Assembly (NCBI GenBank): GCA_943328865.2
Contig: CALQBR020000040.1
Span: 1-8,417, forward strand
Direction: 5' to 3'
DNA length: 8,417 nt
Source: Sphingobacterium thalpophilum
GTDB lineage: Bacteria; Bacteroidota; Bacteroidia; Flavobacteriales; Flavobacteriaceae
Every line of letters begins with the position of its first letter. The first letter of the stretch is position 1. The translations under genes were made by a program, and so were the position numbers. Positions 6,705 to 8,417 of this stretch are shown here, in pieces. The notes under the pieces are model-generated. The model had not been told where the DNA came from and did no database searches. It saw only the letters and a program-made list of their open reading frames with translations.

Positions 6705-6973
6705 TGACCTCAAAAGATTTAAATCATCGATTTCAGGAAGCCGTTGAAAAAGCAGCAACACTCTCACAGGCATCTATACCTCAAGATGTTCAGTTGCGGT
6801 TGTATGCTTATTACAAGCAAGCTAGTTTTGGAAATTTAAATCCTACAAAAATTTCTAATTTTGATTTAAGAAATGCATTCAAAACGAACGCTTGGATGCA
6901 AGTAAGCCATCTTACTGCCAATGAAGCCAAAGAACTATATATTGAAACCATTAATTCGCTCTTTAATAAATAA
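6704..6973 (+). CDS. Acyl-CoA-binding protein (ACBP)
   Basis: This small cytosolic protein of 89 residues belongs to the four-helix ACBP family, which binds long-chain acyl-CoA esters and acts as a pool former and carrier. Motifs include LYAYYKQASFGN (33-44), FKTNAWMQV (59-67) and ANEAKELYI (72-80). A gapless offset of six against bovine ACBP, from memory, places Y34, Y37, K38, K60 and Y79 at the ligand-contact positions Y28, Y31, K32, K54 and Y73, so acyl-CoA binding should be intact. The ATG shares its A with the psd stop codon. ACBP is mainly known from eukaryotes and is patchy in bacteria. Its tight link to cdsA and psd suggests a role in handling acyl groups for membrane lipids, which is inference. 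Confidence 0.93.
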   Translation: MTSKDLNHRFQEAVEKAATLSQASIPQDVQLRLYAYYKQASFGNLNPTKISNFDLRNAFKTNAWMQVSHLTANEAKELYIETINSLFNK

Positions 6974-6980
6974 AAAAACC

Positions 6981-7751
6981 ATGAAAAAGACAAACTTTAT
7001 ACTCTTGTGTTTTTCAATTATTTTAGTACTTCAATCTTGTAATAATAAAAAACTTACAGAAGTTGTCGAAGTACCCCTACCCTCTGCACAAGAAAAAATA
7101 GCAATAGGAAATCCAGATGACATAAAGGCTGATATTGGTGCCTTTGAAATGATTAAACTACCCTATACCTACGACGCGCTTGCACCAAATATTGATGCCC
7201 GAACTTTGGAGATGCATTATTCTAAACATTATTTAACTTATACCAATAATTTGAACAAAGCTATTGTTGGAACTGAATTGGAAAAATTACCCATAGAGGA
7301 AATTTTGGCTAAATCAATAGCTAACGACAGCACTGGAGTAAGAAATAATGCAGGTGGTTATTACAACCATAGTTTATTTTGGAAATGTATGAGCCCTAAG
7401 GCTGGTGGCGAACCCAAAGATACCCTTGCCATGGCAATTCTAAAAGATTTTGGTTCGTTTGAAAACTTTAAAAAACAATTTAAAAATACTGCTACAAAGC
7501 ACTTTGGTTCTGGTTGGGCTTGGCTCATTGTCGACAAAACAGGGAAACTCCAAGTTACTAGCACGACTAATCAAGACAATCCCTTAATGCCAAAAGTTGA
7601 AGTTTCTGGTAAGCCAATCTTAGCATTGGATCTATGGGAACATGCGTATTATTTAGATTATCAATACCGACGAAAAAATTATATTGATGCTTTTTTCAAT
7701 ATCATCAATTGGCCTGAGGTAGAAAAAAATTATGAGGAAACTTTACCGTAA
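6981..7751 (+). CDS. Superoxide dismutase, Mn-type, predicted lipoprotein
   Basis: This enzyme dismutates superoxide to oxygen and hydrogen peroxide. A type II signal peptide is visible: KK, a hydrophobic stretch (6-17) and the lipobox LQSC with C20 as the lipidated residue. A polar spacer of about 35 residues follows, then the SOD fold from about 58 (LPYTYDALAPNID). Metal ligands are H79 (LEMHYSKHY), H130 (YYNHSLFW), D217 and H221 (DLWEHAYY). The active-site Gln lies in TTNQDNPLM (Q198) and glycines precede H130 (NNAGGYYNH), which favours Mn (sodA type) over Fe. The frame stays open upstream to 6921, but ATG 6981 is chosen because it gives a clean signal peptide and lies 7 bases after ACBP. 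The 256 residues exceed a cytosolic SOD by the export segment. Confidence 0.94.
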   Translation: MKKTNFILLCFSIILVLQSCNNKKLTEVVEVPLPSAQEKIAIGNPDDIKADIGAFEMIKLPYTYDALAPNIDARTLEMHYSKHYLTYTNNLNKAIVGTELEKLPIEEILAKSIANDSTGVRNNAGGYYNHSLFWKCMSPKAGGEPKDTLAMAILKDFGSFENFKKQFKNTATKHFGSGWAWLIVDKTGKLQVTSTTNQDNPLMPKVEVSGKPILALDLWEHAYYLDYQYRRKNYIDAFFNIINWPEVEKNYEETLP

Positions 7752-7835
7752 TAATTAAAATACCCATAAGATATTTTTTTGTTATTTTAAAAAAATAATC
7801 ACAAACACTTGTATTCTAAAACATTGTTATCCATT

Positions 7836-7870
7836 AAAAAGGAAGCAATAATTAATAGCTTCTTTTTTTT
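7836..7870 (+). terminator. Hairpin terminator after the superoxide dismutase gene
   Basis: The left arm AAAAAGGAAGC (7836-7846) pairs with GCTTCTTTTTT (7858-7868), with one G-U pair and an 11-base loop. The right arm runs into eight T residues (7863-7870). It lies 85 bases after the SOD stop and is the best candidate end of the LUD-cdsA-psd-ACBP-SOD transcript. Confidence 0.75.
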
Positions 7871-7894
7871 GAGTTGCAAAATACACAAGAGATA

Positions 7895-7912
7895 ATGCAC
7901 TAAAAAGTGCAT
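7895..7912. repeat. Small perfect inverted repeat, ATGCACT-AAAA-AGTGCAT
   Basis: A 7-bp perfect stem with a four-A loop. It lies between the plus-strand and minus-strand terminators and has no following T tract on either strand, so it is not itself a typical terminator. It may be an operator-like palindrome or chance. Confidence 0.5.
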
Positions 7913-7930
7913 CGCTGGAACTTATCCGTT

Positions 7931-7967
7931 TTAAAAAAGTTTGATTAAACGAACTTCATCAAACTTT
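7931..7967 (-). terminator. Putative minus-strand terminator for the sugar transporter gene
   Basis: A 10-bp perfect inverted repeat (AAAGTTTGAT at 7936-7945, ATCAAACTTT at 7958-7967) encloses a 12-base loop. Read on the minus strand, the stem runs into a six-T stretch, as expected of a rho-independent terminator. Read on the plus strand it does not. It lies about 210 bases beyond the transporter stop codon, which is rather far, so the assignment is moderate. Confidence 0.5.
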
Positions 7968-8174
7968 GAATAACACCAATAGGTATAATCTTTTATCTAA
8001 AATAGATCTAGTGTTTTAGTATTATGTTAAAACTAAAAAATCACAATAAAGAGCACTAAAAATACATCAAACTATTTTCATAATTTCATTTTAAATTATA
8101 GCTCTTCTTAATAGTTTACCCGCCTGTTTTATGTTAATGGTTACATTTTGTTTTATAGCCTTTTTTGATATTTA

Positions 8175-8417
8175 TCAATGTGATCCTGTCATTTTTTCAT
8201 CAAAATGGATTCCTTGTTTTCTTAAAATACGAGTTACTTTCCAAGCATAAAAAGCCAAATAAACGAAGCATAAAACCCCTACAATATAACTATTTTGAAT
8301 GCCGATAATTTCAGAAGCATAACCTTGAAACCAACTCACTATCCCCCCACCCATTATCATCATAATTAAAAAGCTACTGCCTTGACTTGTATTTTTTCCT
8401 AAACCACTTATCGCCAA
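8175..8417 (-). CDS. Sugar MFS transporter (FHS/FucP-like), C-terminal part (runs off the window)
   Basis: The minus-strand frame is open from the window edge to a TGA at 8177-8175, giving the last 80 residues of a longer protein; the true start lies outside. The fragment begins LAISGLGKNTSQGSSFLIM, the pattern that precedes the penultimate pair of helices in the fucose/glucose-galactose:proton symporter branch of the major facilitator superfamily. A Gly-rich helix follows (LIMMIMGGGIVSWFQGYA), then GIQNSYIVGVLCFVYLAFYAWKV as the last membrane segment, and a polar tail ending HFDEKMTGSH. Transport of a hexose with protons across the inner membrane is the family role; the substrate cannot be read from this fragment. 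The gene converges on the SOD operon. Confidence 0.82.
   Translation of the reverse strand: MAISGLGKNTSQGSSFLIMMIMGGGIVSWFQGYASEIIGIQNSYIVGVLCFVYLAFYAWKVTRILRKQGIHFDEKMTGSH

Larger units (their letters stand above)
7752..8174. other. 423-bp gene-free intergenic region with several hairpins
   Basis: No convincing reading frame, tRNA or recognised structured RNA was seen in this AT-rich gap between two convergent genes. It holds an A/T-rich inverted repeat with one bulge (7770-7780 / 7789-7800), a plus-strand terminator (7836-7870), a small perfect hairpin (7895-7912) and a minus-strand terminator-like hairpin (7931-7967). The part from about 7970 to 8174 shows nothing beyond a short inverted repeat at the transporter stop (8165-8178, TTGATA / TATCAA). 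Confidence 0.7.

Noticed and set aside
6823..6830. TAGTTTTG inside the ACBP gene as a separate SOD promoter
   Set aside because: The motif is short and AT-rich, so chance copies are expected; it lies 150 bases before the SOD start with no supporting -33 element.
6921..6980. Upstream start for the superoxide dismutase (276-residue form)
   Set aside because: It would overlap the ACBP gene by 53 bases and put 20 charged and polar residues before the signal peptide; ATG 6981 gives a standard lipoprotein signal.
8053..8062. Second copy of GCACTAAAAA (also at 7897-7906) as a direct repeat
   Set aside because: Only 10 bases match and flanks diverge; likely chance in AT-rich spacer.

Overview
The window reads as ordinary chromosome of an AT-rich member of the Bacteroidota, most likely a Flavobacterium-like species of the Flavobacteriia. 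Four things support this: the protein sequences resemble that class, no Shine-Dalgarno motif precedes most start codons, TAnnTTTG-type -7 promoter boxes lie just upstream of several transcription units, and the order pyrE / SRPBCC / biotin ligase / rsfS / ftsH / LUD protein / cdsA / psd / acyl-CoA-binding protein is one I recall from flavobacterial genomes. No mobile element, CRISPR array, tRNA or rRNA was seen.

Layout. Positions 1-191 (minus) hold the first 63 residues of a probable NUDIX hydrolase. It faces away from pyrE (199-846), and only 7 bases separate the two start codons. pyrE is followed by a small SRPBCC/START-like protein (871-1263). That unit ends at a hairpin (1285-1319) which also closes the convergent biotin ligase gene birA (1319-2050, minus). 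A 149-bp divergent promoter region (2051-2199) separates birA from rsfS and ftsH (2200-4517). A 22-bp perfect hairpin (4538-4585) terminates ftsH, and its distal arm carries the apparent -7 box of the next unit. That unit is tightly packed: a LUD-domain protein (4630-5232), cdsA (5234-6049), psd (6051-6704), an acyl-CoA-binding protein (6704-6973) and a lipoprotein-type Mn superoxide dismutase (6981-7751). A 423-bp gene-free stretch (7752-8174) with several hairpins follows. The window closes with the C-terminal 80 residues of a minus-strand sugar transporter of the FHS/FucP type.

How the genes fit together. pyrE serves UMP synthesis. BirA biotinylates acetyl-CoA carboxylase, the entry to fatty-acid synthesis. 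RsfS (ribosome silencing) and FtsH (membrane protease) form a translation and quality-control pair. CdsA makes CDP-diacylglycerol and Psd makes phosphatidylethanolamine, so the long unit is centred on phospholipid synthesis. The acyl-CoA-binding protein fits that theme; the LUD protein and the exported SOD are less obvious companions.

I see no convincing undescribed defence or mobile system. The points worth a second look are regulatory compactness (head-to-head pyrE and a terminator/promoter overlap) and the unusual membership of the phospholipid operon.
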